The notes under the pieces are model-generated. The model was given only the letters and a program-made list of their open reading frames with translations, did no database searches and was not told the DNA's origin. The position numbers were made by a program, and so were the translations under genes. A DNA stretch of 64,000 bases from Planobispora longispora (GTDB lineage Bacteria > Actinomycetota > Actinomycetes > Streptosporangiales > Streptosporangiaceae), in the NCBI RefSeq assembly GCF_016863135.1, contig NZ_BOOH01000045.1, positions 140,125-204,124 on the forward strand, given 5' to 3'. This document shows positions 15,557 to 24,029 of the stretch, piece by piece. Numbering within the stretch: the first letter of the stretch is position 1; the number at the start of each line of letters is the position of its first letter.

Positions 15557-16825
15557 TTACTTCGACGCTGCTCTAAATGGTATGCGGTGATAGGCGGTCA
15601 ACGTGATCGCGGCCAGAGCGCAGCAGGCCGCCACGGCCGCCATCACCGCGGTGTAGCCGACGACTGAGACCAGGACGGCGGCGACCAGCGGTGCGACGGC
15701 CTTGGCCGCCAGGACCGGCAGCGCCATGGCGCCGCTGATGCTGCCGTAGGCGCCGGTGCCGTACCGCTCGGCCAGGAGCGCGGGGCGGGCGATGGTCGCC
15801 ACCCCGAAGCCGAGCCCGAACAGCGTCACCGCCACGATCGCCCCGGCGGTGTCGCGGCCGATCAGCGGCAGCAAGAGGGCCGCGGCGCCCTGCAGGGCGA
15901 AGATGGCGGCAGTGACCAGAGCGATCGGCCGGCGGGCCGACAGCGCGGTGCTGACCAGGCGGCCGGTGACCGACAGCACCCCCAGCAGCCCGGCCACGCC
16001 TGCCGCCAGCACCGCGGAATGCCCCAGAGCGATCAGGTAGGCGACCAGCAGCACCCCCATCACGGCGACCGCGGCGATCTGGGCGAAAAAGGCGGCGACC
16101 AGCAGCCAGAACGCCCACCCGCGCAGGGCGGCGCGCACGAGGTCGGCGCGGCGCGCCTTCGCCGATGCGCCGGTCCGGCCGCCCCGGGCGCGGTCGTGAC
16201 CGGGAAGGATCAGCGCGTGCAGGGGGACGGCCAGAGCTCCGTAGACGGCGGCCAGGATCACCAGGGCGGTGCGCCAGCCGAAGGCGGCGACCAGGAATCC
16301 GGTCAGCGGGAAGAACACGCTGGAGGCGAACCCGGCCACGATGGTGATCACCAGCAGTGCCCGGGACCGCCGGGCGGGTGCGGAGACGGCCACGACGACG
16401 GCGAAGGCCGCCTCGTACAGCACCATCGCCGAGGCCAGGCCGACGAGCACCAGCACCGCATACAGCTGGACCAGGCTGGTGACCTGCGACCAGGCCAGCA
16501 CCGCCGCCACGCCGAGCACCGCCCCCGCGGTCATCGGGATCCGGCCGCCGCGGGCGTCCAGCAGGCGGCCGACCCATGGGGCGGCCAGTGCCGCGGTCAG
16601 CACCGAGCAGGTCAGCGCCCCGGCGACCTGGCCGGTGCCGGCGTGCAGGTCACGGCTCATCGGGGTGAGCAGGACGGCGAAGGCGTAGTACAGCACGCCG
16701 TACCCGGCGGTCTGGGTGATCGCCAGGGCCGTGACCAGGCCCGCGCCGTCCCGGCCCCGGTTCCCGCCGCGTCCGCCGGCGGAAGGATCAGGAGCCGAGG
16801 CGGTGGACGGGGTCAGCTTCCGCAC
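15557..16825 (-). CDS. MFS transporter of the arsenic island
   Basis: A 422-residue 12-helix permease. It starts with a Gly/Arg-rich soluble stretch, then TQTAGYGVLYYAFAVLLTPM, and has the loop motif GRLLDARGGRIPM. Placed 12 bp upstream of arsR on the same strand, next to an ArsO-like flavoprotein, it most likely exports an arsenic species. It could be ArsJ-like in role, but the glyceraldehyde-phosphate dehydrogenase partner of ArsJ is absent. Confidence 0.88.
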   Translation of the reverse strand: MRKLTPSTASAPDPSAGGRGGNRGRDGAGLVTALAITQTAGYGVLYYAFAVLLTPMSRDLHAGTGQVAGALTCSVLTAALAAPWVGRLLDARGGRIPMTAGAVLGVAAVLAWSQVTSLVQLYAVLVLVGLASAMVLYEAAFAVVVAVSAPARRSRALLVITIVAGFASSVFFPLTGFLVAAFGWRTALVILAAVYGALAVPLHALILPGHDRARGGRTGASAKARRADLVRAALRGWAFWLLVAAFFAQIAAVAVMGVLLVAYLIALGHSAVLAAGVAGLLGVLSVTGRLVSTALSARRPIALVTAAIFALQGAAALLLPLIGRDTAGAIVAVTLFGLGFGVATIARPALLAERYGTGAYGSISGAMALPVLAAKAVAPLVAAVLVSVVGYTAVMAAVAACCALAAITLTAYHRIPFRAASK

Positions 16826-16855
16826 TCGATCACCATACGGCGAGGCGTCCGCGCG

Positions 16856-18328
16856 TCAGCCGCAGCAACCGCCGCTCCCGCCCGTTTCCCCATCGACCAG
16901 CGGCAGCGGGCCGGCCAGCAGGCCGCCGCCGACGCCGGTGGCCAGCCCGACCCGGGACTCCTGGGCCTCGGCCAGGCCGGAGGAGCACACGCCGGTCTCC
17001 GGCAGCTCCAGCCGCACCTGCCGGGCGGCCTCCCAGTCCCCGGCCAGGGCGGCCACCACCGAGCGCACCTGCTCGTAGCCGGTGGCCATCAGGAAGGTCG
17101 GGGCGCGGCCGTAGCTCTTGACCCCGACGGCGTAGTAGCCCGCTTCCGGGTGGGCCAGCTCGTCGGCGCCGTGCGCGGGCACGGTGCCGCAGGAGTGGTG
17201 GTTGGGGTCGATCAGCGGGGCCAGCGCCCGGGTGGAGCCGAGGATCGCATCCAGGTCCAGACGCAGTTCGCTCGCGATGGTGTGGTCGGGACGGTAGCCG
17301 GTGGCGGCCACGATCCGCTCGGCCGCCACCTTCCGCTCCTCCCCCGACGGATCCCGGCTGATCACCGTCACGCTCTCGCCGTCGGCGGTGAGGGTGTGGG
17401 TGAAGAAACCGGTCAGCAGCGTGATGCGGCCGGACTCGACCAGCGCGTGAAGCCGGGTGCCGAGCGCGCCCCTGGCCGGGAGCGCGTCGGCGGCGCCGCC
17501 GCCGTAGGCGCGGGTGGCGTCTCCGGCGCGGATCGCCCAGGTGACGCGGGTCGCGGGGACTTCCTCGGCCAGCAGGGCCAGTGCGAGCAGGGTGGTGGCG
17601 GCCGAGTGCCCGGCGCCGACGACCAGGGTGTGCCTGCCGGCGTACCGCTCCCGGTCGGCGCCCAGCACGTCGGGCAGGGCGTGGTCGATGAAGGAGGCGG
17701 CCTCGGCCTCGCCGTGCGCGGGCAGGCCGGAGGCGCCCAGCGCGTTCGGGGTGGCCCAGGTGCCGGAGGCGTCGATGACGGCGCGGGCGGCGATCTCGGT
17801 GCCGTCGGCGAGGCGGATCAGGAAGGGGGCCCGCTCCCGTCCGGCGGTGCGCAGGCGGTCGTATCCGGCCCGGCTGATGCCCTCGACCTCGGCGTTCAGG
17901 CGCAGGTGACCGGCGATGGCCGGATGGGCGGCCAGCGGTGTCAGGTACTGCTCGACGAGTTCGGCGCCGGTGGGCAGCCACTCGGGATCCGGCGCGCTCC
18001 AGCCGTGCGCGTCCAGCAGGCGGCGGGCGGCCGCGTCGATGTCGTACTTCCACGGGCTGAAGGTGCGCACGTGTCCCCACTGGGCGATGGAGGCGCCGAC
18101 CTGGGCCCCGGCCTCCAGCACCAGGAAGTCCAGGCCGCGCTCGGCCAGGTGGGCGGCGGCGGCCAGGCCGACCGGCCCTGCGCCGATCACCACCACCGGA
18201 AGGCGCTCCAGGCGCGCGTCGACGGCCCGCGCCGGACCCGCCTGCCCGGCCGGCGCGCTCTGCGTGGCCGGTACGGCCAGCGCGCTCTGCTCGGCGGGGA
18301 CGGCCGGGCCGCAACATCCACCACTCAT
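16856..18328 (-). CDS. ArsO-like flavin monooxygenase with CCG at both ends
   Basis: A 490-residue FAD/NADPH protein. PVVVIGAGPVGLAAAAHLAE near residue 44 binds FAD and TLVVGAGHSAATTLLALA near residue 235 binds NADPH. It resembles the ArsO flavoproteins found beside ArsR and MFS genes in actinobacterial ars clusters. The odd feature is a matching vicinal-cysteine tag at each terminus: MSGGCCG at the start and GGSGGCCG at the stop. These may bind As(III). Divergent from the Cys-rich peptide gene; shared promoter region 18329-18517. Confidence 0.85.
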   Translation of the reverse strand: MSGGCCGPAVPAEQSALAVPATQSAPAGQAGPARAVDARLERLPVVVIGAGPVGLAAAAHLAERGLDFLVLEAGAQVGASIAQWGHVRTFSPWKYDIDAAARRLLDAHGWSAPDPEWLPTGAELVEQYLTPLAAHPAIAGHLRLNAEVEGISRAGYDRLRTAGRERAPFLIRLADGTEIAARAVIDASGTWATPNALGASGLPAHGEAEAASFIDHALPDVLGADRERYAGRHTLVVGAGHSAATTLLALALLAEEVPATRVTWAIRAGDATRAYGGGAADALPARGALGTRLHALVESGRITLLTGFFTHTLTADGESVTVISRDPSGEERKVAAERIVAATGYRPDHTIASELRLDLDAILGSTRALAPLIDPNHHSCGTVPAHGADELAHPEAGYYAVGVKSYGRAPTFLMATGYEQVRSVVAALAGDWEAARQVRLELPETGVCSSGLAEAQESRVGLATGVGGGLLAGPLPLVDGETGGSGGCCG

Positions 18329-18410
18329 GATCGTTCCTCCTGGGTCGGACAGTCGTTGTGATTCGAAGGTTGTCTAAGTAGCATTCAGTCTGTCACCTTG
18401 ATTAGAGAGA

Positions 18411-18424
18411 TGTCAAATTAGACA
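18411..18424. promoter_or_regulatory. Candidate ArsR box between the ArsO-like and Cys-peptide genes
   Basis: TGTCAAATTAGACA is a near-perfect dyad (TGTC...GACA with A/T centre). An additional TTGTCTAA half lies at 18370. The site sits in the divergent 189-bp promoter region and shares TAGACAGCG with the box before the aquaporin. Confidence 0.6.
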
Positions 18425-18517
18425 GCGACCTAACCAAATGGACCTCTCCGATGCGTCCTTCCGCCGGATCCGCCGTCTACCCCACTGAAGCCGTTTCCCG
18501 AAACCGGAGGATCCGCC

Positions 18518-18682
18518 ATGACCACGACCGACACCACCGCCACCGCCACCGCCACCTGCTGCTCGGCCACCACGCTGCAGACCTGCTGCGCGCCCGAGGA
18601 CAAGGCCGCCTGCTGCGGCGCCCCGGCCGACGCCTCGACCGGGGCGGCTCCGGCGGCGCCCGGCGGCTGCGGCTGCCGGTAA
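18518..18682 (+). CDS. 54-residue cysteine-rich peptide with three evenly spaced CC pairs
   Basis: A small protein, MTTTDTTATATATCC at the start and ending PGGCGCR. Cysteines are at 14-15, 23-24 and 32-33, exactly nine residues apart, plus a CGC at 51-53, eight in total. The start is well supported: GGAGG lies 8 bases before the ATG, and the frame is not disturbed by stops. It has no hydrophobic stretch. It lies between the ArsO-like gene and the sigma factor. It may chelate arsenite or pass it to ArsB, like a metallothionein or chaperone (inference). No family is recognised. Confidence 0.7.
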   Translation: MTTTDTTATATATCCSATTLQTCCAPEDKAACCGAPADASTGAAPAAPGGCGCR

Positions 18683-18746
18683 CCCCCTGTCCACGCCCGA
18701 GGCCGGGCCGACCGGTCTCGGGCCCGCTTCCGAAAAGAGCAAGACC

Positions 18747-19325
18747 ATGACGACACCCGCCCACCCGGCCTCCGACATCGCGGCGATCACGCGGATGCGC
18801 ACCCGCCTGGTCGCCTTCGTCGCCGCCCGCGTCGACCGGCCCGACGAGGCCGAGGACATCGTCCAGGAGGTCCTGGTGCGCATCAGCCGCAGCGCCTCCG
18901 AACTGCGCGACGCCGGACGACTGGAGGCCTGGGTCTACCAGATCACCCGCAACGTGATCATCAACCACCACCGGGCGGCCGTCCGCGCCGGACGCACCCG
19001 GGCTCGCGCGGCCTTCGATCGCACCCTGATCGCCGAGACGGCCGATCCCGGCGCGCTGAGCGCGCTGACCGGCTGTCTGGCGCCGATGCTGGCGCGGTTG
19101 CCGGAGCGCGACCGCCAGGCCATCACCATGGTCGACTATGACGGGCTGACCCAGGCCGAGGCCGCACGGCGGCTCGAACTCTCGGTACCGGGGATGAAAT
19201 CGCGCGTCCAGCGGGCCCGGGCCCGGCTGCGCACTCTCCTGCTGGCCTGCTGCCGGATCGCCGTCGATGCCCGGGGGGACGTGCGTGAGGTGCTGCGGCC
19301 CGCGGGCCCGTGCCCGTGCGGCTGA
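18747..19325 (+). CDS. sigZ: SigZ-like ECF sigma factor with Cys tail
   Basis: A 192-residue group IV sigma-70 factor. Region 2 is DEAEDIVQEVLVRISRSASE with WVYQITRNVIINHHR, and region 4 is LTQAEAARRLELSVPGMKSR. The C-terminus has two cysteine clusters, LLACCRIAVDARGDV and GPCPCG, typical of the SigZ subgroup. That suggests direct metal or redox sensing rather than an anti-sigma partner, since none is encoded nearby. It follows the Cys-rich peptide by 64 bp on the same strand and may direct the island. Confidence 0.85.
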   Translation: MTTPAHPASDIAAITRMRTRLVAFVAARVDRPDEAEDIVQEVLVRISRSASELRDAGRLEAWVYQITRNVIINHHRAAVRAGRTRARAAFDRTLIAETADPGALSALTGCLAPMLARLPERDRQAITMVDYDGLTQAEAARRLELSVPGMKSRVQRARARLRTLLLACCRIAVDARGDVREVLRPAGPCPCG

Positions 19326-19437
19326 CCCGCCCCACTCCTGCCGGGGCTGACGCGTGAGTCGTCCAGGGTCTGCGGACGCGGTCGCCGAGGCGGCCTTCCA
19401 GACCGGCTGCGGGGTTCGGGCGGCCGCAGGCGCCGGG

Positions 19438-20730
19438 TCACATCAGGTAGCGCAGCCACAGGTACGGCGCGGCCAGCGCGACGGTCACCGCCGTGACGAC
19501 GAGGCCGTACCTGGTGAACTGCCAGAAGCTGATCGGCGTGCGGTTGCGCGCCGCGATGCCCAGCACCACCACGTTGGCCGCCGCGCCCACCGCGGTGGCG
19601 TTTCCGCCCAGGTCGGCGCCGAAGGCCAGCGCCCACCACAGCACCTGGGCCGTCTCGTCGCCTCCGCCTGCCTGCACCAGGTCGGCGACGATCGGGCTCA
19701 TGGTGGCCACGTACGGGATGTTGTCCACGACGGCCGACAATCCGGCCGAGGCGCCCAGCAGCCCCATCGTGGTCAGCTCCAGCCGGCCGGCGGTGGCACC
19801 GACCGCGGCCCGCGACAGCTGTCCGATGACGCCGGTCTCGACCAGGGCGCCGACCATGACGAACAAACCGGCGAAGAAGGTCAGGGTGGGCCACTCCACC
19901 TCGGCGATCGCGTCCTCGGTGGTGACCTTGGTGGCGGCCACCAGGATCCCGGCGCCCAGGACCGCCACCACCGACGGCTCGTAGTGCAGCACCGGATGCA
20001 GCACGAAGGCCGCCATCACCAGCGCGAGCACGGCCAGGCTCTGCCACAGCAGCCGCCGGTCGGCGATCGCCTCGCGCTCGTCCAGCGCCATGATCTGCGC
20101 CGCCCGCTCCGGGTCGTAGCGGAAAGACCGGCCGAACATCACCCAGCACAGCCCGACGAACACGACCATGAGCACGATCACCATGGGCGCCATGTGCACG
20201 AGGAAGTCGTTGAAACTCAAGCCGCCCCGGCCGGCGATGATGATGTTGGGCGGATCGCCGACCAGGGTGGCGGCCCCGCCGATGTTGGAGGCCATCGCCT
20301 CGGCGATGAGGAAGGGCGCCACCGGCAGCGCCAGACGCTCGCACACCAGCAACGTCACCGGCGCGATCAGCAGCACGGTGGTGACGTTGTCCAGCAACGC
20401 CGAGGCGCCCGCGGTGATGAGCACCAGCAACACCATCAGCCGGAACGGCCGGCCGCGGGCTTTCTTGGCGGCCCAGATCGCCAGGTACCCGAAGACGCCG
20501 GTCTGCTTGAGCACCCCGACGATGATCATCATGCCCAGCAGCAGGAAGACGACGTTCCAGTCGATGCCGGCGTGCGCGGAGAAGAACGCCGCCCGCGCGT
20601 CGGTGGCGTGAATCAGCAGCATGAGGCCGGCGCCGCCGAGGGCGGCGGCGACCCGGTGGATCCTCTCGGTGGCGATCAGCGCGTACGCGCCCAGGAACAC
20701 CGCCACCGACACCCAGGCGAGCACGCTCAT
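19438..20730 (-). CDS. ArsB/NhaD-superfamily permease (arsenite exporter candidate)
   Basis: A 430-residue ion-transporter-superfamily permease with about 11 spans. Signature segments are LLGMMIIVGVLKQTGVFGYL, ITAGASALLDNVTTVLLIAP, the hairpin NIGGAATLVGDPPNIII and the second hairpin SAVVDNIPYVATMSPIV. This is the P-protein/ArsB type. In its context it probably extrudes arsenite. The start at MSVLAWVS is preferred; a 31-codon Arg-rich extension upstream has no good ribosome-binding site. Confidence 0.88.
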   Translation of the reverse strand: MSVLAWVSVAVFLGAYALIATERIHRVAAALGGAGLMLLIHATDARAAFFSAHAGIDWNVVFLLLGMMIIVGVLKQTGVFGYLAIWAAKKARGRPFRLMVLLVLITAGASALLDNVTTVLLIAPVTLLVCERLALPVAPFLIAEAMASNIGGAATLVGDPPNIIIAGRGGLSFNDFLVHMAPMVIVLMVVFVGLCWVMFGRSFRYDPERAAQIMALDEREAIADRRLLWQSLAVLALVMAAFVLHPVLHYEPSVVAVLGAGILVAATKVTTEDAIAEVEWPTLTFFAGLFVMVGALVETGVIGQLSRAAVGATAGRLELTTMGLLGASAGLSAVVDNIPYVATMSPIVADLVQAGGGDETAQVLWWALAFGADLGGNATAVGAAANVVVLGIAARNRTPISFWQFTRYGLVVTAVTVALAAPYLWLRYLM

Positions 20731-20924
20731 CCGGCCGGCGCCCGCTCCGGCAGCGCCCGCAGCGTGACCGCGCCGGCCGGCCGACTCCGCTCTCGCACGG
20801 CACATCTCCCCTCTGCGGGTCATGACATGCCGACCAGACTTCCCGGCTCACCTGCCGTCACCGTATCAAGCGCCGCTCTCCGGCGGGATCGGCCCGGTTT
20901 TCTGTCGGAGGCCGTCCCTAAGCT

Positions 20925-21092
20925 GTGGTCCGTGGGCGTAGCCGGAACGACCGGTGCCGAACCGCCGCCAACCACCTGACCGGCGCACTCTCCCTGATCA
21001 CCCGGATCGCCGACGGGCGGAGTCCCGACCCGGCCGAGGTCGACGCCACGCCCTTCGCCGCGCTGCTCGGATACCTGGGGCGGCAGCCCTAG
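20925..21092 (+). CDS. Possible 55-residue small protein
   Basis: From a GTG the frame reads ...TAANHLTGALSLITRIADGR and ends AALLGYLGRQP with TAG. The composition looks coding and the helix is amphipathic, but the start is uncertain, no clear ribosome-binding site is at the right distance, and the family is not recognised. The rest of 20824-21236 holds no other gene. Confidence 0.35.
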   Translation: MVRGRSRNDRCRTAANHLTGALSLITRIADGRSPDPAEVDATPFAALLGYLGRQP

Positions 21093-21173
21093 GGAGGTCC
21101 GCCCGGTCGACCGTCGCGAAGTGGATGATCCAGTGACATACAAGCGGAATTCAAGCGCAAGCGGTCATAGTGC

Positions 21174-21207
21174 CGCATACCGCCCGGCGATCACCGGGCG
21201 GTATGCG
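21174..21207. promoter_or_regulatory. Perfect 14-bp inverted repeat upstream of the unknown oxidoreductase
   Basis: CGCATACCGCCCGG and its exact reverse complement flank CGATCA. It is 30 bp before the TTG start at 21237. It could be a factor-independent terminator for upstream transcription, an operator, or a leader hairpin. No T-run follows it, which argues weakly for an operator or leader structure. Confidence 0.6.
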
Positions 21208-21236
21208 ATGTCCGGCCCCTCCACGAGGAACCCCCT

Positions 21237-22766
21237 TTGCCTGCCGCCCAGCACCACGACGCCCTCACCCCCCGCCTCATCGGCGCACCGGTCTGGCACG
21301 ACCGCATGCTCCACGAGGCGGGCATCCCGGTCCACGACGTTCCGCTGGTGTCGGTGGGCGGCGGCCTCGGCTCCTTCACCCTGCTCGACGTGCTGCGGAT
21401 CTGCGGGGTGCCGGCCTCGGCCATGAGGGTGCTGTCGAACAGCGACACGCCCTGGCAGACCTGGGAATACCTGACCCGTGTCTCCCAGCTCCCGCCGGGA
21501 GAGCGCATCCGCTCCGACGCGGGGGCCCGGCCCGACAACATCTGGGGTTTCCCCTCCTACGCCGTGCACGAGGCCTGGCGGGACAGGTCCCCCAAGCTGC
21601 TCTGGCAGGTCCTGGTCGAGCCGGTCTTCGCCGACTTCTTCAGCCCCAGGGCCTCGACGGTCTTCGCCACGGTCAAGCGCGAGGCCGACCGCATCGCGTA
21701 CGGGGACATGCTGATCAAGGGGCAGGTGCGGATGGTCCGCCGCCGCGACGGCGGCGGCTACTTCACCCTCCTCACCCCGCCTCCGGGCACGTCGCCGGCC
21801 AAGCGCGTGGCGATCCGCTCCCAGTACGTGCACCTGGCGGTCGGCTACCCGGGCCTGAAGTTCCTGGAGGACCTGCAGTGCTTCCGGGAGACCTACAACG
21901 ACTACCACCGCGTCGTCAACGCCTACGAGCCGCACGAGCACGTGTACGAGTTCCTCAAGACGAGGCCGGGCACGGTGGTGGTGCGCGGCGCCGGGATCGT
22001 CGCCTCCCGCGTGCTGCAGCGCCTGATGGACGACCGTGCCCGGTACGGCCTGCAGACCCGGATCGTCCACCTGTTCCGCACGTACGTGACCGGCCCGCAC
22101 GGTCGCGGCCCGCTGATGCGGCGCAAGGGCGGCGACGGCTGGGCCTACCAGGCGTTCACCTTCCCCAAGTCCGCCTTCGGCGGCCAGCTGAAGGCGCAGT
22201 TCGACCGGGCCGACGGGCTCAGGCGCGCGGAACTGTACAAGACCGTCGGCGGGACCACCACGCCGAAGCTGCGCCGCTGGCAGGAGCAGATGCGGCAGGG
22301 CCGGGAGGGCAACTGGTACCACCCTCTGCAGGCCGTGGTCCACAAGGTCGAGCCGGCCCCGGACGGGCGGCTGGTCAGCTTCGTCAGCCACGGTGACGGA
22401 AGTCCCGGCCACCACGTCTCGGACTTCATCATCGACTGCACCGGGCTGGAGGCCGACATGCCCGAGCACCGGGTCCTGGCCGACCTGCTGGAGCACGGCG
22501 GCGCCCGGCGCAACGGCGCGGGCCGCCTGACGGTCGAGAAGAGCTTCGAGGTGAGCGGTACGGCGAGCGGGAACGGCGCGCTGTACGCCTCCGGCGCCGC
22601 CACCGCCGGCAACCACTTCCCGGCGGTGGACAGCTTCCTGGGCATGCAGACCGCCGCCCTCGACATCGCCGCCGACCTCGCCCGGCGCGGGTTCTGCGCC
22701 GAGCTGGGACCGGCGAGGTCGATCAGCCAGTGGTTCAGGTGGGCCACCGGCCGCCCTCCGGCCTGA
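21237..22766 (+). CDS. Putative FAD/NAD(P)-binding protein of unknown function
   Basis: A 509-residue protein with a glycine-rich dinucleotide loop, PLVSVGGGLGSFTLLDVL (about residues 35-52), and a C-terminal GALYASGAATAGNHFPAVDS stretch like the second FAD contact of flavoproteins. A second Rossmann-like motif, TVVVRGAGIVASRVLQRL, is near residue 243. The start is TTG at 21237 after GAGGAA. I cannot assign a reaction. A small four-helix membrane protein follows with a 75-bp gap, suggesting a two-gene unit. Confidence 0.7.
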   Translation: MPAAQHHDALTPRLIGAPVWHDRMLHEAGIPVHDVPLVSVGGGLGSFTLLDVLRICGVPASAMRVLSNSDTPWQTWEYLTRVSQLPPGERIRSDAGARPDNIWGFPSYAVHEAWRDRSPKLLWQVLVEPVFADFFSPRASTVFATVKREADRIAYGDMLIKGQVRMVRRRDGGGYFTLLTPPPGTSPAKRVAIRSQYVHLAVGYPGLKFLEDLQCFRETYNDYHRVVNAYEPHEHVYEFLKTRPGTVVVRGAGIVASRVLQRLMDDRARYGLQTRIVHLFRTYVTGPHGRGPLMRRKGGDGWAYQAFTFPKSAFGGQLKAQFDRADGLRRAELYKTVGGTTTPKLRRWQEQMRQGREGNWYHPLQAVVHKVEPAPDGRLVSFVSHGDGSPGHHVSDFIIDCTGLEADMPEHRVLADLLEHGGARRNGAGRLTVEKSFEVSGTASGNGALYASGAATAGNHFPAVDSFLGMQTAALDIAADLARRGFCAELGPARSISQWFRWATGRPPA

Positions 22767-22792
22767 TCCCGCGCCCCCTCTCCCCGCCCGAA

Positions 22793-22827
22793 CCGCACCG
22801 CACCGCACCGCACCGCACCGCACCGCA
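22793..22827. repeat. Pentanucleotide repeat (CCGCA)x7 abutting a ribosome-binding site
   Basis: Seven perfect CCGCA units in 35 bp end directly at the AAGGAG that serves the membrane gene at 22842. Slippage would change only untranslated spacing. Confidence 0.9.
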
Positions 22828-22841
22828 AGGAGCAGCACGCC

Positions 22842-23282
22842 GTGATCCCGACCCTCGCCGGCCGCCTGCAGACCCGGATCTTCCTGCTCGCCACCGTCGG
22901 CGTGGTCCTGACGGCGCTGGTCGTTCCGGTGCTGCCGGGCGGCTCCGGTTCCCTGGCCGAGACGTATCTGACCGCCTACCTGATCCTGCTCGCGGCCGCC
23001 GTCGCGGGCCTGGGCTGGGAGCTGCTCTACCACCTGCTGATGCAGTTCCGCTGGGACAAGGACTGGCCCACTCTCTTCGGCCTGGTCACGATCGTCCCCG
23101 AGGGTCTGCTCATGTGGACGCTGCTGGAGCGAGGGCTGATCCCCGGCATCGACGGCCCCGTGCCCTTCTCCACGTTCGCGACCATGTTCGCCGTCGTCTG
23201 GACGGGCCAGTGGCTGTTCGCCAACGGCCCGATGCGGGTGCTCTCCGTCCAGTGGCGGCTGCGCGGCGGCCGCCTGTTCTGA
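22842..23282 (+). CDS. Small membrane protein, partner of the preceding oxidoreductase
   Basis: A 146-residue protein with four hydrophobic segments (IFLLATVGVVLTALVVPVL, YLILLAAAVAGLGWELLY, LFGLVTIVPEGLLMWTLL, FATMFAVVWTGQWLF). GTG start with AAGGAG ten bases upstream. Unrecognised family. Same strand as the Rossmann protein and probably co-transcribed, which would place that enzyme at the membrane (inference). Confidence 0.7.
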   Translation: MIPTLAGRLQTRIFLLATVGVVLTALVVPVLPGGSGSLAETYLTAYLILLAAAVAGLGWELLYHLLMQFRWDKDWPTLFGLVTIVPEGLLMWTLLERGLIPGIDGPVPFSTFATMFAVVWTGQWLFANGPMRVLSVQWRLRGGRLF

Positions 23283-23396
23283 TGGCGGCGGCATGGGCCT
23301 GATCGTCATCGGACCGGCGGTGACCCTACGGCCTGATCGTCATCGGGCCGGCGGTGACCGCCTACGGCCTGGCCACGCACGGGCTCAGGACGAGGC

Positions 23397-24008
23397 TCAG
23401 GAGGGCGGCGCCAGCGAGCGCAGGTAACCGCCGACCGCGACGAGGGCGGCACGCAGCCGCTCCGGGTCACGGGTCGTCTTGGCCAGCAGCAGTCCTCCCT
23501 GGATCATGGCGAGTACGGCGTAGGCCGGCTGCTCGGTGTCGAGCCCCGGCGTGAGCAGACCGCGTTCCCGCAGCCGGTCCAGCATCGTGCGCAGATGCGC
23601 CGCCCAGCTGTCGAACGCGCGGGCGAGATCCTGCCGCGCCGCCTCGTCGGTGTCGGCGAGTTCGGCGGCGAGTGATCCGATCGGGCATCCGACGTGGCAG
23701 TCCATGGCCTGCTGGTGGGCCACGAGCGTCTCGAACCAGGCGTCCAGGCTCGCCCAGGAGTCGATCCGGGACAGCCCTTCCTCGACGCCCTCGACGAGCG
23801 ACGCGGCCTGCCAGGCGATGACCGCGCGGACGAGCGCCTGCTTGTCGGCGAAGTAGTGGTACAGCTGGCTCTTGCTGGCCTCGGCGGCGGCCAGCACCTG
23901 GTCGAGGCTGGTGGCCTCGACGCCCTGGCGCTCGATCAGCCCGGCCGCGCCGACCACGATGCGCTCCCGGGTGCGCCGCCCACGTGCGGTCTTCGGTTCC
24001 TCCGGCAC
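23397..24008 (-). CDS. TetR repressor, LmrA/YxaF type
   Basis: A 203-residue regulator. The helix-turn-helix is TSLDQVLAAAEASKSQLYHYF (from about residue 32). The CHVGCPIGSLAAELADTDE stretch (about 104-122) marks the LmrA/YxaF-type C-terminal domain. It is divergent from an SDR oxidoreductase, and two matching palindromes fill the gap, so repression of that gene and of itself is well supported. Confidence 0.93.
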   Translation of the reverse strand: MPEEPKTARGRRTRERIVVGAAGLIERQGVEATSLDQVLAAAEASKSQLYHYFADKQALVRAVIAWQAASLVEGVEEGLSRIDSWASLDAWFETLVAHQQAMDCHVGCPIGSLAAELADTDEAARQDLARAFDSWAAHLRTMLDRLRERGLLTPGLDTEQPAYAVLAMIQGGLLLAKTTRDPERLRAALVAVGGYLRSLAPPS

Positions 24009-24029
24009 GTCACCACCGTACCACCGAAC

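Noticed and set aside
15557..16825. ArsJ assignment for the MFS gene
   Set aside because: No glyceraldehyde-3-phosphate dehydrogenase partner is present, and I cannot separate ArsJ from other MFS exporters by eye.
21174..21207. Palindrome at 21174 as a definite terminator
   Set aside because: No T-run follows it and there is no clear gene ending directly before it. It is left as a regulatory or structural element.
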